Source of the DNA: Fuscovulum sp.
GTDB taxonomy: Bacteria; Pseudomonadota; Alphaproteobacteria; Rhodobacterales; Rhodobacteraceae
Length of the DNA stretch: 64,000 bases
Assembly (NCBI GenBank): GCA_035192965.1
Contig: CP136571.1
Location: 4,149,666 to 4,213,665 of the forward strand
Reading direction: 5' to 3'
The first letter of the stretch is position 1. The number at the start of each line of letters is the position of its first letter. Made by a program: the position numbers and the translations under genes. The notes under the pieces were generated by a model. The model ran no database searches and was not told the origin of the DNA. It worked only from the letters and a program-made list of their open reading frames with translations. Below, piece by piece: positions 1 to 8,689 of this stretch.

Positions 1-161
1 GCACCCTGATATCCCCTGCGATGCAGCCGTAGCGCCGCACGATCACCGCCGGGAAGTGCGATTTCGAAAACGGCATTCTCACGCGCCAGAATCAGGCGCA
101 GCAGACGGGCATCCCAAAGCGCGGCGGCCTCTTCCGCATCTTCACGCATAGGATCAGTCAT
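1..161 (-). CDS. N-terminal fragment of a phosphotransferase (APH/choline-kinase-like) family protein
   Basis: Reading the minus strand, an ATG at 161 opens a frame that runs off the window edge without a stop. The last readable residues, ALRLHRRGYQG, match the start of the small-molecule phosphotransferase (APH) fold, where a beta strand carries a 'xLRLHRPGY' signature. The start overlaps the arfB stop by eight bases, so the two genes are probably cotranscribed. Only about 53 residues are visible, so the catalytic loop cannot be checked and the substrate is unknown. Confidence 0.6.
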   Translation of the reverse strand, partial: MTDPMREDAEEAAALWDARLLRLILARENAVFEIALPGGDRAALRLHRRGYQG

Positions 162-579
162 TCTCGCCGTCAATCTTGCCGCGCAGCGATTTAACCTCGC
201 CCCGCACTGATTTGGCGGCAAGGCGGCGGCGTTGGCTGCCCAGCGTCGGCTTGGTGGCGATCCGCCGCTTTGGGGCGACGAGCGCCTGACGGATCAGATC
301 GGCCAGCCTTTCACGGGCGATTTCACGGTTTCGGGCCTGTGACCTGGTTTCATCGACCTGAATAACAATGGCGCCTTCGGTCGTCCACTTTCGGCCTGCA
401 AGGCGCTTCAGGCGGGTTTTGACCGGGCCGGAAAGCTGCGGGGATCGCTCGGCTTCAAACCGCAATTCGACGGCGGTTGATACCTTGTTCACATTCTGCC
501 CGCCCGGCCCCGAGGCGCGCATGAACTGTTCGGACAGCTCCCAATCGGCGATAGCGATGTCGTCGGTGATGCGAAGCAT
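154..579 (-). CDS. arfB: Alternative ribosome-rescue factor ArfB (peptidyl-tRNA hydrolase)
   Basis: About 141 residues, the usual ArfB/YaeJ length (E. coli 140). The GGQ catalytic motif lies at residues 26-28 within GPGGQNVNKVSTAVELRF, and the C-terminal third is rich in Lys and Arg, as needed to enter the empty mRNA channel of a stalled ribosome. Family knowledge: ArfB hydrolyses peptidyl-tRNA on non-stop ribosomes without help from RF2. An upstream GTG at 606 in the same frame would add nine residues. The ATG at 579 was chosen because MLRITDD... aligns with known N-termini, although neither start has a clear Shine-Dalgarno sequence. Confidence 0.9.
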   Translation of the reverse strand: MLRITDDIAIADWELSEQFMRASGPGGQNVNKVSTAVELRFEAERSPQLSGPVKTRLKRLAGRKWTTEGAIVIQVDETRSQARNREIARERLADLIRQALVAPKRRIATKPTLGSQRRRLAAKSVRGEVKSLRGKIDGEND

Positions 580-610
580 GGGCGCGGTTTTTGGCTGATG
601 TTTCACAAGA

Positions 611-639
611 GAAAGGGTCGCCTGCGCGGCGACCCTTTC
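611..639 (-). terminator. Hairpin terminator upstream of arfB
   Basis: A perfect 12-bp stem (GAAAGGGTCGCC / GGCGACCCTTTC, arms 611-622 and 628-639) with a five-base loop. Read on the minus strand it is followed by TCTCTTGT, a moderate pyrimidine tail. It would end a minus-strand transcript coming from the 640-837 interval before arfB begins. Confidence 0.55.
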
Positions 640-831
640 CGAGATCCAAGGAGATGGGCCAGTTAGGTTTCAAGCCCAATCAGATGGTTTGTCGACTGAA
701 GGGCTGCCTTCAGAAAACACGCCCCCTGACTGTCCCGACACCTCTCTCCAATGTAGCTCTAGACACTGGATCACCTCCTTTCAAATGGGTTGCTAGTAGG
801 GCAAACGTGACACAGATTTTGTGTTTGTCAA
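640..831 (-). ncRNA. Candidate short transcript with an 18-codon ORF and a maximal Shine-Dalgarno sequence
   Basis: Minus strand. A TTGACA -35 element (831-826) lies just after the queT stop, with a small inverted repeat ACACA-N5-TGTGT behind it; the -10 is weak. At 782-766 is GAAAGGAGGTGATCCAG, complementary over 17 bases to the 3' end of 16S rRNA. A GTG at 766 follows at ideal spacing and opens a frame encoding MSRATLERGVGTVRGRVF (stop at 710). A 7-bp hairpin follows near 700-717, and a CTCCTT element near 651-656 could pair back to the SD. The hairpin at 611-639 would end the RNA at about 190 nt. A regulatory RNA, a leader peptide and a micropeptide are all possible. Confidence 0.35.
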
Positions 832-837
832 AACAAA

Positions 838-1461
838 TCACGCTACCCTTGCGCCTATATGGCGGATCGCAAAGCGGAACGGCAACAGGGCGATCAGATC
901 AACGGCAATCTTCACGCACCAGTCCGCAACGCCCAGCGACACCCAGAACGGGACCGAAGTTCCCACCCCCAGAAGCGGCACGGCTTCGGCAGCCCAAGAC
1001 ACATCATTGCCCGGCTCGATGAAGCTGAGCGAGGCCGAGAATGCGATGGTGAAAAAGATCGCCGTGTCGAGCGTGGAGCCTACGAAGGTGGAAATGAACG
1101 GCGCCTTCCACCACGCCTGACGGCGAAGGCGATCAAAGATGACGATATCCAGAAGCTGTGCCAGCAGGAAGGCGATGGCCGATCCGATAGCAACGCGCAG
1201 GGTGACCAGAGGGCCGAACTCACCCATGATTTGCGTGCCAACAGCAGAGCAGGCAAGGCCTACAACAAAGCCCGCATAGACCACGCGACGCGCGGCAGCC
1301 GGGCCTTCGAGGCGGTTCACGATATCCGAGACGAGAAAGGCCAGCGGGTAGGTAAAGGCACCCCAAGTAAGCCAGGTGCCGATAGGATGCTGGACAAGGA
1401 TGTTAGAGGCCACCACGACGATGGCCATGGCGAGCACGCCATAAAGCGAAATGCGGGTCAT
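838..1461 (-). CDS. Queuosine precursor transporter (YhhQ/VUT family)
   Basis: Integral membrane protein of about 207 residues with roughly six hydrophobic segments. The start was moved from an upstream ATG (1554) to 1461 because MTRISLYGVLAMAIVVVASN... opens directly into the first membrane helix and the upstream 31 residues look untranslated. Conserved family features include NILVQHPIG near the start and the 'TWGAFTYPLAFLVSDIVNRLEG' region, where Asp and Asn recur in YhhQ proteins. Family knowledge: these proteins import preQ0/preQ1 for queuosine tRNA modification. No queuosine genes lie nearby, so substrate assignment is by family only. Confidence 0.8.
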   Translation of the reverse strand: MTRISLYGVLAMAIVVVASNILVQHPIGTWLTWGAFTYPLAFLVSDIVNRLEGPAAARRVVYAGFVVGLACSAVGTQIMGEFGPLVTLRVAIGSAIAFLLAQLLDIVIFDRLRRQAWWKAPFISTFVGSTLDTAIFFTIAFSASLSFIEPGNDVSWAAEAVPLLGVGTSVPFWVSLGVADWCVKIAVDLIALLPFRFAIRHIGARVA

Positions 1462-1576
1462 GTCTGTTTTTCCGTTTTGACAAGGTCGCGGAGACTTGGC
1501 CCCCCGCGCATCGGGGGACGCGCGCCCCCTACGCCCCGGCCATCCCGCTGTCAACAGGGGTGCTATGGCGACCGCG

Positions 1577-2473
1577 TCAATCGGTCAGCCGATATTCAAC
1601 GATTTCGGTTGATTGAAAGAAGTTGAAATTGTCATCGGCGAGCAGCGTCAGCCAGATCGCGGCATCCGGACCGCGCCAGACAGAAATGCCTTCCAGATTG
1701 TCATGCTGACCGGGCTGGGTTTCCAGATCGGTCCGCTCGTCTGACAGTTCCGTTTCTGACACTGCAAAGCTGCGGACGCGGCTGGAAAACCCGGCCAGAC
1801 CGTGAAACTCACGCTCCAGCAGGTAAAGGCGCCCATCCGGGCCGAAATCCGCCCCAACGGCAAGATACCCACCATCGCGGCGCAGGCCAAAGGGTTGATC
1901 CCATACGCCATCACGATAACGCCAGATGGGGAAGGGACGTTCCAGTTCGCCGGACCGTTCGGGAAGGGTATAGAGTGTCCCGTCCGGGCCGATGGCCAGC
2001 GCCTCCAGCGCCGAGTTGCGCTGCATTCGGCCAAATTCGCGCGGGGTGATCAGATTCTGGGCCGGACCGTCGATCGCTTGATATCGCAGGACACGGGCGA
2101 TGTTTTCAAAAGACACATAGACCGTGCCATCCGCCGCGACGGCCATACCTTCGGAGTCATTGCGACCGGGATCCAGCGGCGCCTCAAACCGGCCGCGCAA
2201 AAAGCGCATTGGGCGGGCGTCGACCGCGGTGATGCGCCCCACGTCGTCGCGGGTGATCTGCCCCCGTGTCCAGGCCCCCCGATCCGATAGGGCGATGAAG
2301 GACATGCCGTCTTCTGCCAGTTCGATGGCCGACAATCCGCCGAAATTCGGGTCATCCATCCGCCAGGGGAACGCGCCGACCAATCCTGCCGGCAAGGTCT
2401 GGCTGGCGCTGCCCTGCAGGCCAAGAACCAGAAACGCCCCCGCCATCAGGGCGAGGTGAGGACGTTTCGGCAT
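1577..2473 (-). CDS. Secreted esterase-like/phytase-like beta-propeller protein
   Basis: 298 residues with a signal peptide (residues 1-25, MPKRPHLALMAG... ending near SAS-QT). The body matches the 'esterase-like activity of phytase' family: repeated GGLSAIEL, SDRGAW, NDSEGMAVAADGTVYVSFEN and NLEGISVW blocks that build a beta-propeller. The start overlaps the mepA end by 28 bases, so both are read from one transcript. Substrate is unknown. A periplasmic location follows from the signal peptide. Confidence 0.72.
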   Translation of the reverse strand: MPKRPHLALMAGAFLVLGLQGSASQTLPAGLVGAFPWRMDDPNFGGLSAIELAEDGMSFIALSDRGAWTRGQITRDDVGRITAVDARPMRFLRGRFEAPLDPGRNDSEGMAVAADGTVYVSFENIARVLRYQAIDGPAQNLITPREFGRMQRNSALEALAIGPDGTLYTLPERSGELERPFPIWRYRDGVWDQPFGLRRDGGYLAVGADFGPDGRLYLLEREFHGLAGFSSRVRSFAVSETELSDERTDLETQPGQHDNLEGISVWRGPDAAIWLTLLADDNFNFFQSTEIVEYRLTD

Positions 2474-3336
2474 TGTCTGGGCAAATCGGCAAGAGTGTAA
2501 TCGCGTGCGCCACGCTGGCGCGGCGCGGGTTCAGCATTTGGGTCGGGTTTGGGGTTCAGATATTCTTCCGACACCCACCACATCAGCGTGTCATCACAGC
2601 CATCGCCACCATTTGAAAGTTCGCTGACCGTGGGGGTCTGCGTTTCGCAGTGCCGCGCGCCACGGGGGCATTTCAGACGGACATGGAAATGCGTGTCATG
2701 GCCTTGGATCGGACGGATCTTCTGCAACCATTTGCGATCTGCCCGCGTCGCGGTGCGGCACATCTCGATCTTCACGGCAGCCGCCACAAAGACGCGGTCC
2801 ACACGCGGGTCCAACGCAGCGGCCCGCATCACGGCCTGATGCCGGGGGGTCCAGTTTTCCGTGATGCTACGCTGATCGGCGGACCGCACGGGGATCGACG
2901 AAATCTCTTCCCGCTCGGCGCGGCTTAGGTCAAGGCGACGGGGAGGCAGCATCCAGATATCGGCATCCAGCCCGATCTGGTGGCTGGCATGGCCGCTTGT
3001 CATCGGGCCACCGCGTGGCTGGCTGATGTCACCGATGTAAAGGCCAGCCCAACCGATCTGACGTGCGGATTGGCTGAGTTCGACCAAAAAGTCGATCATC
3101 ACCGGATGGCCCCAGTTGCGGTTGCGCGACAGGCGCATGGCCTGCCATGTCGGCCCGGTTTCGGGCAGTTGGACCAGACCATCCGCACAGCCCTTGGCAT
3201 AGCTGCCATAGGGCATGGGTCGGCTATCGGATGCAGTGCTGACAGCGCCGAATAACTGGTTCGCCTTGGTTTCCGCCTGCACGGACAGCGCAGCCGAAAC
3301 GGCAAGAACAAGCACTGTCAAAAGCCTGAAAATCAT
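2446..3336 (-). CDS. mepA: Penicillin-insensitive murein endopeptidase MepA
   Basis: 296 residues with an N-terminal signal peptide ending near VQA-ET. Family hallmarks are the NWGHP segment, SGHASHQIGLDADIWM (the metal-ligand HxxxxxxD motif of MepA/LAS peptidases) and a C-terminal GHDTHFHVRLKCP block with a second His pair. Family knowledge: MepA is a periplasmic zinc enzyme that cuts D-Ala-meso-DAP crosslinks in peptidoglycan. Its ATG overlaps the stop of the upstream MFS gene by four bases (ATGA), which indicates translational coupling. Confidence 0.92.
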   Translation of the reverse strand: MIFRLLTVLVLAVSAALSVQAETKANQLFGAVSTASDSRPMPYGSYAKGCADGLVQLPETGPTWQAMRLSRNRNWGHPVMIDFLVELSQSARQIGWAGLYIGDISQPRGGPMTSGHASHQIGLDADIWMLPPRRLDLSRAEREEISSIPVRSADQRSITENWTPRHQAVMRAAALDPRVDRVFVAAAVKIEMCRTATRADRKWLQKIRPIQGHDTHFHVRLKCPRGARHCETQTPTVSELSNGGDGCDDTLMWWVSEEYLNPKPDPNAEPAPRQRGARDYTLADLPRQCRNVLTSP

Positions 3337-4703
3337 ATCTGTTCGCCCCTTGCGCGTACGAAGAATAGCAGAACAAGGCCGATCAGGAACATCACGATCA
3401 GCGGAGAGATGCCGATGCGCTGCGATCCGCTGACCGCGGTTACCAGTGCGATCAGAGCGGGCGAGATGAAGCTGGCCACCTTGCCCGACAAGGCATAAAG
3501 TCCGAACGCCTCGGTCGCGCGGTCAGGGGTGGTGTGGCGCACCATCAGCGTGCGGCTCGCCGCCTGTAGCGCACCACCCGCCGCGCCGATCAGCGCACCG
3601 CAAGCAAAAAAGATCTGGTCAGACATGCCACCTGCCGGATCCAGTGAGATGCCCCACAGGCTTTCGCGGGTCATGCCGACGATGATGATGCAGACGCAGA
3701 TCAGCACGACGATGCAGAACGCGATCACCGGTTTCGGACCAAAGCGACGGTCCGCCTTTCCCCCGATCCATGAGGCGATCATGGCTGTGACGGCCCCGAC
3801 CACGCCAAAGACGCCGATCTGCGTGATCTCCCACCCCAGCACGCCCGAGGCATAGACCCCGCCAAAGCCGTAAAGGGCATTCAGCGCATCGCGATAGAAC
3901 AGCGATGAGGCGAGGTAAGCCGAAAGGCTGCCCCGATACCGCAAGGATGCCAGCAGATCACGCAGGCTGGAGAAAGCGGCCGACAAGTTCAGCGGGCGGC
4001 GTTCGGTATGCGGTTCCTTCACCCAAAGAAAGAACGGGATCATGAAAACCAGATACCAGATCGCCGTGAATGGGCCGACGGCGCGGGTGCCTTCTCGTGC
4101 CTCGGGATCCAGCCCGAAAAGCGGATCAATCCCGATCAGGGTTTTTCCTGTCGCACTGTTTTCGGCAAACAATGCCAGCATGATCGCCAAGGCCAGCACG
4201 CCACCCAGATAGCCAAAGGCAAAACCACTTCCGCTGACAGCGCCAAGATCGTCATGGTCACCCAGACTGGGCATCAGGGCGTTGGTGAAGATGGTGGCAA
4301 ACTCCATCCCGATGAAGCCAAGGCCAAAGAACAGCACCGCCCAGAACAGGTTGTCGCCGCCCGGCGCGATGTACCACAGCGCGTAAGAGCCAAAGATGTA
4401 GAAGGCGGAAAAGAACCAGACCCAGATCAGCCGACGACCCGTACTGTCGGCAATCGCACCCAAGAGCGGAGCGATGATCGCCACGACAACGGACGCGATG
4501 GCAAGCCCGGCACCCCAATAGGCCTGTGCGGCGGCACCCGCGGCCTCGGCATCCAGGCCCTCGCCCATGTAATAGCCACGGGCGATTTCGGCAAAATAGG
4601 GGCCGAAGATGAAGGTCAGCAACAGTGTGTTATAGGGCTGGCTGGCCCAATCGAAAAAGAACCAACCCCAGATGCGCCGTTTCGCGCTGACTGCCGTTGC
4701 CAT
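3333..4703 (-). CDS. UMF1-family MFS transporter
   Basis: 456 residues with about 11-12 hydrophobic helices. The opening WGWFFFDWASQPYNTLLLTFIFGPYF is the signature of the UMF1 (unknown major facilitator, Atg22-like) group. A further conserved stretch is GALIGAAGGALQAASRTLM in the C-terminal half. It leads the operon with mepA and the phytase-like gene (four-base overlap). The substrate is unknown; fungal Atg22 relatives release amino acids from vacuoles, but that cannot be transferred here. Confidence 0.85.
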   Translation of the reverse strand: MATAVSAKRRIWGWFFFDWASQPYNTLLLTFIFGPYFAEIARGYYMGEGLDAEAAGAAAQAYWGAGLAIASVVVAIIAPLLGAIADSTGRRLIWVWFFSAFYIFGSYALWYIAPGGDNLFWAVLFFGLGFIGMEFATIFTNALMPSLGDHDDLGAVSGSGFAFGYLGGVLALAIMLALFAENSATGKTLIGIDPLFGLDPEAREGTRAVGPFTAIWYLVFMIPFFLWVKEPHTERRPLNLSAAFSSLRDLLASLRYRGSLSAYLASSLFYRDALNALYGFGGVYASGVLGWEITQIGVFGVVGAVTAMIASWIGGKADRRFGPKPVIAFCIVVLICVCIIIVGMTRESLWGISLDPAGGMSDQIFFACGALIGAAGGALQAASRTLMVRHTTPDRATEAFGLYALSGKVASFISPALIALVTAVSGSQRIGISPLIVMFLIGLVLLFFVRARGEQI

Positions 4704-4792
4704 CCCTGCCCCCTGCCCTGCGGTCTTTGCGCAGAGTCAATCGTGAAATGGCCCGTCACGCAAGCCAAGCCTTTGCATGGCCGTGGGATAAA

Positions 4793-5323
4793 TCAGCGAT
4801 TTGGGGGCCAGGGCCGGGTAGCTTCGGCTGTGATCCAGGCTTGCACAAACGCGGGCAAGGGTGGGCTTTCGGTGGGCTGGCCCAGCGCGGCAAGCACGCG
4901 TTCGGGTGCGATGATCCCATCGGGCGATGTGATGGCCGACCGCAAAATCATGTGGCTGGTGCAGTCATCACCCTTCCACATCGACTGTTCCAGATAAAGA
5001 AAGCGATGATCCCAGCCGACACAGCGGCTGTGCATCGTGACCACATCAAAGGCGCGGATGCGGCGACGATAGCGGACAGTGTTTCCCGCCACCGTCAGGC
5101 CCCAGCGATTTGCCTGCAGAACAGCTTTCAATCCGGTCCTGATCCCAAGCGGAATGCGCCCAAGGTCATAGATCGTGAGCGTGCGGCCATTGTTCAGTTC
5201 GACCCAGGGGTCAAGATCCCATGGCCAGCAACGATGCGTGCTGACATGGGTGCCCAGCAGCGGCAACTGCGGCGCGTTGCGGAACTTCCACAACTCTTTT
5301 GCCATGCGGAAGAAAGGATACAT
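4793..5323 (-). CDS. Acyl-CoA thioesterase-like hotdog-fold protein
   Basis: 176 residues of the 4HBT-like thioesterase group. The pattern DLDPWVELNNGRTLTIYDLGR (hotdog helix region with a catalytic-type Asp/Asn) and the downstream RRIRAFDVVTMHSRCVGWDHRFLYLEQSMW strand pair fit the family. There is no signal peptide. It is separated from the upstream MFS gene by 89 bases and its own promoter would lie in 5324-5459, shared with divergent yggT. Substrate is unknown. Confidence 0.7.
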   Translation of the reverse strand: MYPFFRMAKELWKFRNAPQLPLLGTHVSTHRCWPWDLDPWVELNNGRTLTIYDLGRIPLGIRTGLKAVLQANRWGLTVAGNTVRYRRRIRAFDVVTMHSRCVGWDHRFLYLEQSMWKGDDCTSHMILRSAITSPDGIIAPERVLAALGQPTESPPLPAFVQAWITAEATRPWPPNR

Positions 5324-5459
5324 GGGTCACTCTCCTGTCTTGGCCCCGGTTGCCCCGTGCAACAGCCAAGGTCAACCCACAACGCTGCGGAAGGCCGTTG
5401 CCCTTTTGCGATCCAGCCGCTACCTCTGCACACAACCCATAGTATGCGGAGGCCCCGGA

Positions 5460-5747
5460 ATGACCTCGATCCTGCAAATTCTGCTTCTGATCCTGGATAT
5501 CGCCCAATGGATCATCCTGGCCCATATCATCATGAGCTGGCTGATCAATTTTCAGGTGCTTAACCTGCGCCAGCCGATTGTGGCCCAGATTTGGGATGGT
5601 TTGAACCGCATCCTGGAGCCGATCTATTCCCGCGTCCGGTCGGTTCTGCCGCAGATGGGCGGGCTGGATCTTGCGCCGCTGGTTGTGCTGATTGGGGTTT
5701 ATGCGCTGCGGATCATCCTGATCAACAACGCCTCGGCCTTCGTCTGA
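5460..5747 (+). CDS. YggT family membrane protein
   Basis: 95 residues with two hydrophobic segments (about 4-28 and 70-92) flanking the family core NRILEPIYSRVRSVLPQMGGLDLAPLVV. The ATG at 5460 follows GCGGAGG at proper distance. Family knowledge: YggT proteins are small inner-membrane proteins often near proC or cell-division genes, with roles proposed in osmotic adaptation and membrane organisation. It stands between a thioesterase and recQ, about 60 bases upstream of the latter. Confidence 0.88.
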   Translation: MTSILQILLLILDIAQWIILAHIIMSWLINFQVLNLRQPIVAQIWDGLNRILEPIYSRVRSVLPQMGGLDLAPLVVLIGVYALRIILINNASAFV

Positions 5748-5810
5748 TCTTGATATTGCGTAAACCGCGCGCGGGCGATCCTTGGCCCGCCGCTTGATGA
5801 TTCCGGGCCC

Positions 5811-7853
5811 ATGACTGAACCGCAGACGCTTCTTCAATCGATCTTTGGCTTTCCGGGCTTTCGCCCCGGCCAAGAAGAGATTGTGGATGCCGTTCTCGCC
5901 GGGCGGAACACGTTGGCGATCATGCCCACGGGTGGCGGCAAGTCGCTGTGCTTTCAACTGCCCGCCCTGTGCCGTGACGGGGTTACGGTCGTGATCTCCC
6001 CCTTGATCGCGCTGATGCGGGATCAGGTCCGGTCCCTGCGCGAAGCGGGGGTTGAAGCGGGGGCCCTGACATCCGGAAATACCGAGTCCGAGACGGAAGA
6101 GGTTTTCGCCGCGCTGGATGAAGGCCGGCTGAAACTTTTGTACATGGCGCCGGAACGCTTAGCCTCTGCCGCCACCCTGCCGATGCTACGGCGGATCAAA
6201 ACCACCCTGATCGCCGTGGATGAAGCGCATTGCGTAAGCCAGTGGGGCCATGACTTCCGCCCTGATTACCTGCGCATCGGCGAGTTGCGGCGCAGTCTGG
6301 GAGTACCGTTGGCTGCATTCACAGCCACCGCAGATGAGGAAACGCGGGCCGAAATTGTGACGCGCCTCTTCGACGGAATGATGCCGGAAACCTTTCTGCG
6401 CGGTTTCGACAGGCCCAACATCCACCTTGCCTTTGCGGTAAAGGACAATCCTCGTACGCAAGTGTTGCGTTTTGCCGCTGCGCGAAAGGGGCAATCGGGG
6501 ATTGTCTACTGCGCCACGCGGGCCAAGACCGAAACGCTGGCACAGGCCCTGCGCGAAGAGGGGCATGCCGCTTGCTTCTATCACGGTGGGATGGACCCGG
6601 ACGAGCGCCGACAGGTCGAGATGCGCTTTCAGCGCGAGGATGGGCTGATTGTGGTCGCGACCGTGGCCTTCGGGATGGGGATCGACAAACCCGATATCCG
6701 CTGGGTCGCCCATGCCGACCTGCCCAAGTCGATCGAGGGGTATTATCAGGAGATTGGTCGCGCAGGCCGCGATGGCGCGGCGGCGGAAACCATGACGCTA
6801 TATGGCCCGGACGACATTCGCCTGCGCCGCAGCCAGATTGACGAAGGCCTTGCCCCACCCGACCGCAAGGCCGCCGATCACGCGCGGCTGAATGCGCTGC
6901 TGGGGTTGGCCGAGGCGATGAAATGCCGCCGTCAGGTTCTGCTGGGCTATTTTGGCGAAACTGCCGCGCCCTGCGGCAATTGCGATCTCTGCGACCGCCC
7001 GGCCGACCTATTCGACGCGACTGAGGCGGTGCGAAAGGCCTTGTCGGCCATCCTTCGGACGGGGGAATGGTTCGGCGCAGGGCATCTGATCGACATCCTG
7101 ACCGGCAGCGCGACGGAAAAGGTTCGCGAACGCGGGCATGACAAGTTGCCGACCTTTGCCGTCGGGCGCGATCTGACCAAGGCCGCATGGGGAGCGGTGT
7201 TCCGGCAAATGATGGGCCGCGATCTGGTGCGCCCGGATACGGAACGCCATGGCGCGCTGCGGATGACCGATGCCGCGCGGCCGATCTTGCGGGGGGAGGA
7301 AAGCATCACCCTGCGCCGGGATACCATCACCTCGGCTCAGCCACGGGTGGCCGTGCGGGCGCTGGTGGCCGATGAGGATGCGCCGCTTCTGTCGGCCCTG
7401 AAGGCCAAGCGCCGTGCGCTGGCCGAGGCGGCGGGCGTGCCTGCCTATGTGATCTTTCCAGACCGCACCCTGATCGAGATGGCCGAAAAACGCCCTGCCG
7501 ATCTGGATGGGATGGCCGGGATCACCGGGGTGGGGGCGAAAAAGCTGGAAAGCTATGGTGCCGCCTTCCTAGAGGTGATCAACGGCGCAGCTGAAATTCT
7601 GCACCCGCAACGGATGCGGCTTGCCGGGCGGCCTGCCGGGCAAGTATTCGACCGACTGGCCGACGCGCAACTGGCGCTGTCGCGGGGCGAAGATGGGACG
7701 GGGAAGTTTCTGTCCGTGACACACTCCACCCTTCGGTTGATCGCCGAACGGCGACCTGCCAGCCTATCCGATCTGGAACGGATTCAAGGCATGGGTGAGC
7801 AGAAGGTTGAACGGTTCGGGCAGGCGTTTCTGGATGTCTTGCGCGAGGCGTGA
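5811..7853 (+). CDS. recQ: ATP-dependent DNA helicase RecQ with two HRDC-type domains
   Basis: 680 residues. Walker A MPTGGGKS is at 38-45, the DEAH box follows near 135 (VDEAHCVSQWGHDFRPDY), and helicase motif VI includes QEIGRAGRDG. An RQC zinc site is seen near 370-392 (MKCRR...PCGNCDLC). The C-terminus carries two HRDC-like modules in tandem, about 525-585 (ending GVGAKKLESYGAAFLEVI) and 613-678 (ending GMGEQKVERFGQAFLDVL). Family knowledge: RecQ unwinds recombination intermediates. E. coli RecQ has a single HRDC; a doubled one may alter DNA-structure specificity. Confidence 0.95.
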   Translation: MTEPQTLLQSIFGFPGFRPGQEEIVDAVLAGRNTLAIMPTGGGKSLCFQLPALCRDGVTVVISPLIALMRDQVRSLREAGVEAGALTSGNTESETEEVFAALDEGRLKLLYMAPERLASAATLPMLRRIKTTLIAVDEAHCVSQWGHDFRPDYLRIGELRRSLGVPLAAFTATADEETRAEIVTRLFDGMMPETFLRGFDRPNIHLAFAVKDNPRTQVLRFAAARKGQSGIVYCATRAKTETLAQALREEGHAACFYHGGMDPDERRQVEMRFQREDGLIVVATVAFGMGIDKPDIRWVAHADLPKSIEGYYQEIGRAGRDGAAAETMTLYGPDDIRLRRSQIDEGLAPPDRKAADHARLNALLGLAEAMKCRRQVLLGYFGETAAPCGNCDLCDRPADLFDATEAVRKALSAILRTGEWFGAGHLIDILTGSATEKVRERGHDKLPTFAVGRDLTKAAWGAVFRQMMGRDLVRPDTERHGALRMTDAARPILRGEESITLRRDTITSAQPRVAVRALVADEDAPLLSALKAKRRALAEAAGVPAYVIFPDRTLIEMAEKRPADLDGMAGITGVGAKKLESYGAAFLEVINGAAEILHPQRMRLAGRPAGQVFDRLADAQLALSRGEDGTGKFLSVTHSTLRLIAERRPASLSDLERIQGMGEQKVERFGQAFLDVLREA

Positions 7854-7886
7854 GCAAAACTAGATGGTTCGGTAAAGGAGCCTGCA

Positions 7887-8681
7887 ATGTTGACCGTGAT
7901 TTCCCCCGCGAAACGGCTGGATGAAGAACCCCGCGCCCTGCCTGCGGGTCTGGAGCCCACACAGCCTGTCTTTGCCGCCGATGCCGCAAAGCTGGCGCGG
8001 ATCGCGCGCGGGCTGAGCGTGGCCGATCTGCGCAAGCTGATGGCGATTTCCGAACCGCTGGCCAAACTGAACGCGGAACGGTTCGCTGCCTTTTCGGCCA
8101 AACCCGATACCGCGGCGGTGAAGCCTGCGGCGTTTTGCTTTGACGGGGATACCTATGCCGGACTGGAAGCGCGGTCGCTGGATGCAGATGCGCTGCGCTG
8201 GGCACAGGATCGGTTGCGGATCCTGTCTGGCCTTTACGGTCTGCTGCGCCCGCTGGATTTGATACAGCCCTACCGGTTGGAAATGGGCAGCAAGCTGGCA
8301 AACCCCAAAGGCGCCGATCTTTACGCCTGGTGGGGCAACCGGATCGCGCGGGCGCTGAACGCCGCAGCGGCCGAAGCGGGAACGGATATTCTTGTGAACT
8401 GTGCCTCGCAGGAATACTTTGGGGCGGTGGACGCCAAGGCGTTGAAAATTCGGGTAATCACGCCTGTCTTCCTGGAAGGGCGTGGGGCAGAGGCAAAGGT
8501 GATTTCCTTCTTTGCCAAAAAGGCCCGGGGCGCGATGGCGCGGTTCATCGCTGAACATCGACTGACCAATGCCGATGATCTGCGCGGATTTGACACCGGC
8601 GGTTATGCCTTTGCGCCGGACCGGTCTACGGTCGACCGGATGGTGTTTCTGCGCGATCAGGTGGCAGAGGTCGCCGCCTGA
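7887..8681 (+). CDS. yaaA: Peroxide stress protein YaaA (DUF328)
   Basis: 264 residues, close to the usual YaaA length of about 258. The start MLTVISPAKRLD is the family signature, and FSGDVY-like and GLYGLLRPLDLIQPYRLEMG blocks are present. GTAAAGGAG precedes the ATG at good spacing. Family knowledge: in E. coli YaaA is induced by OxyR and limits intracellular iron and Fenton damage. It lies 33 bases after recQ and may be cotranscribed. It converges on the histidine kinase gene with only eight bases between stop codons. Confidence 0.92.
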   Translation: MLTVISPAKRLDEEPRALPAGLEPTQPVFAADAAKLARIARGLSVADLRKLMAISEPLAKLNAERFAAFSAKPDTAAVKPAAFCFDGDTYAGLEARSLDADALRWAQDRLRILSGLYGLLRPLDLIQPYRLEMGSKLANPKGADLYAWWGNRIARALNAAAAEAGTDILVNCASQEYFGAVDAKALKIRVITPVFLEGRGAEAKVISFFAKKARGAMARFIAEHRLTNADDLRGFDTGGYAFAPDRSTVDRMVFLRDQVAEVAA

Positions 8682-8689
8682 AACACCGG

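Noticed and set aside
764..782. Remnant of a 16S rRNA gene
   Set aside because: Only 17 bases match the extreme 3' tail; flanks have no rRNA similarity. The sense of the opposite strand as a ribosome-binding site explains it better.
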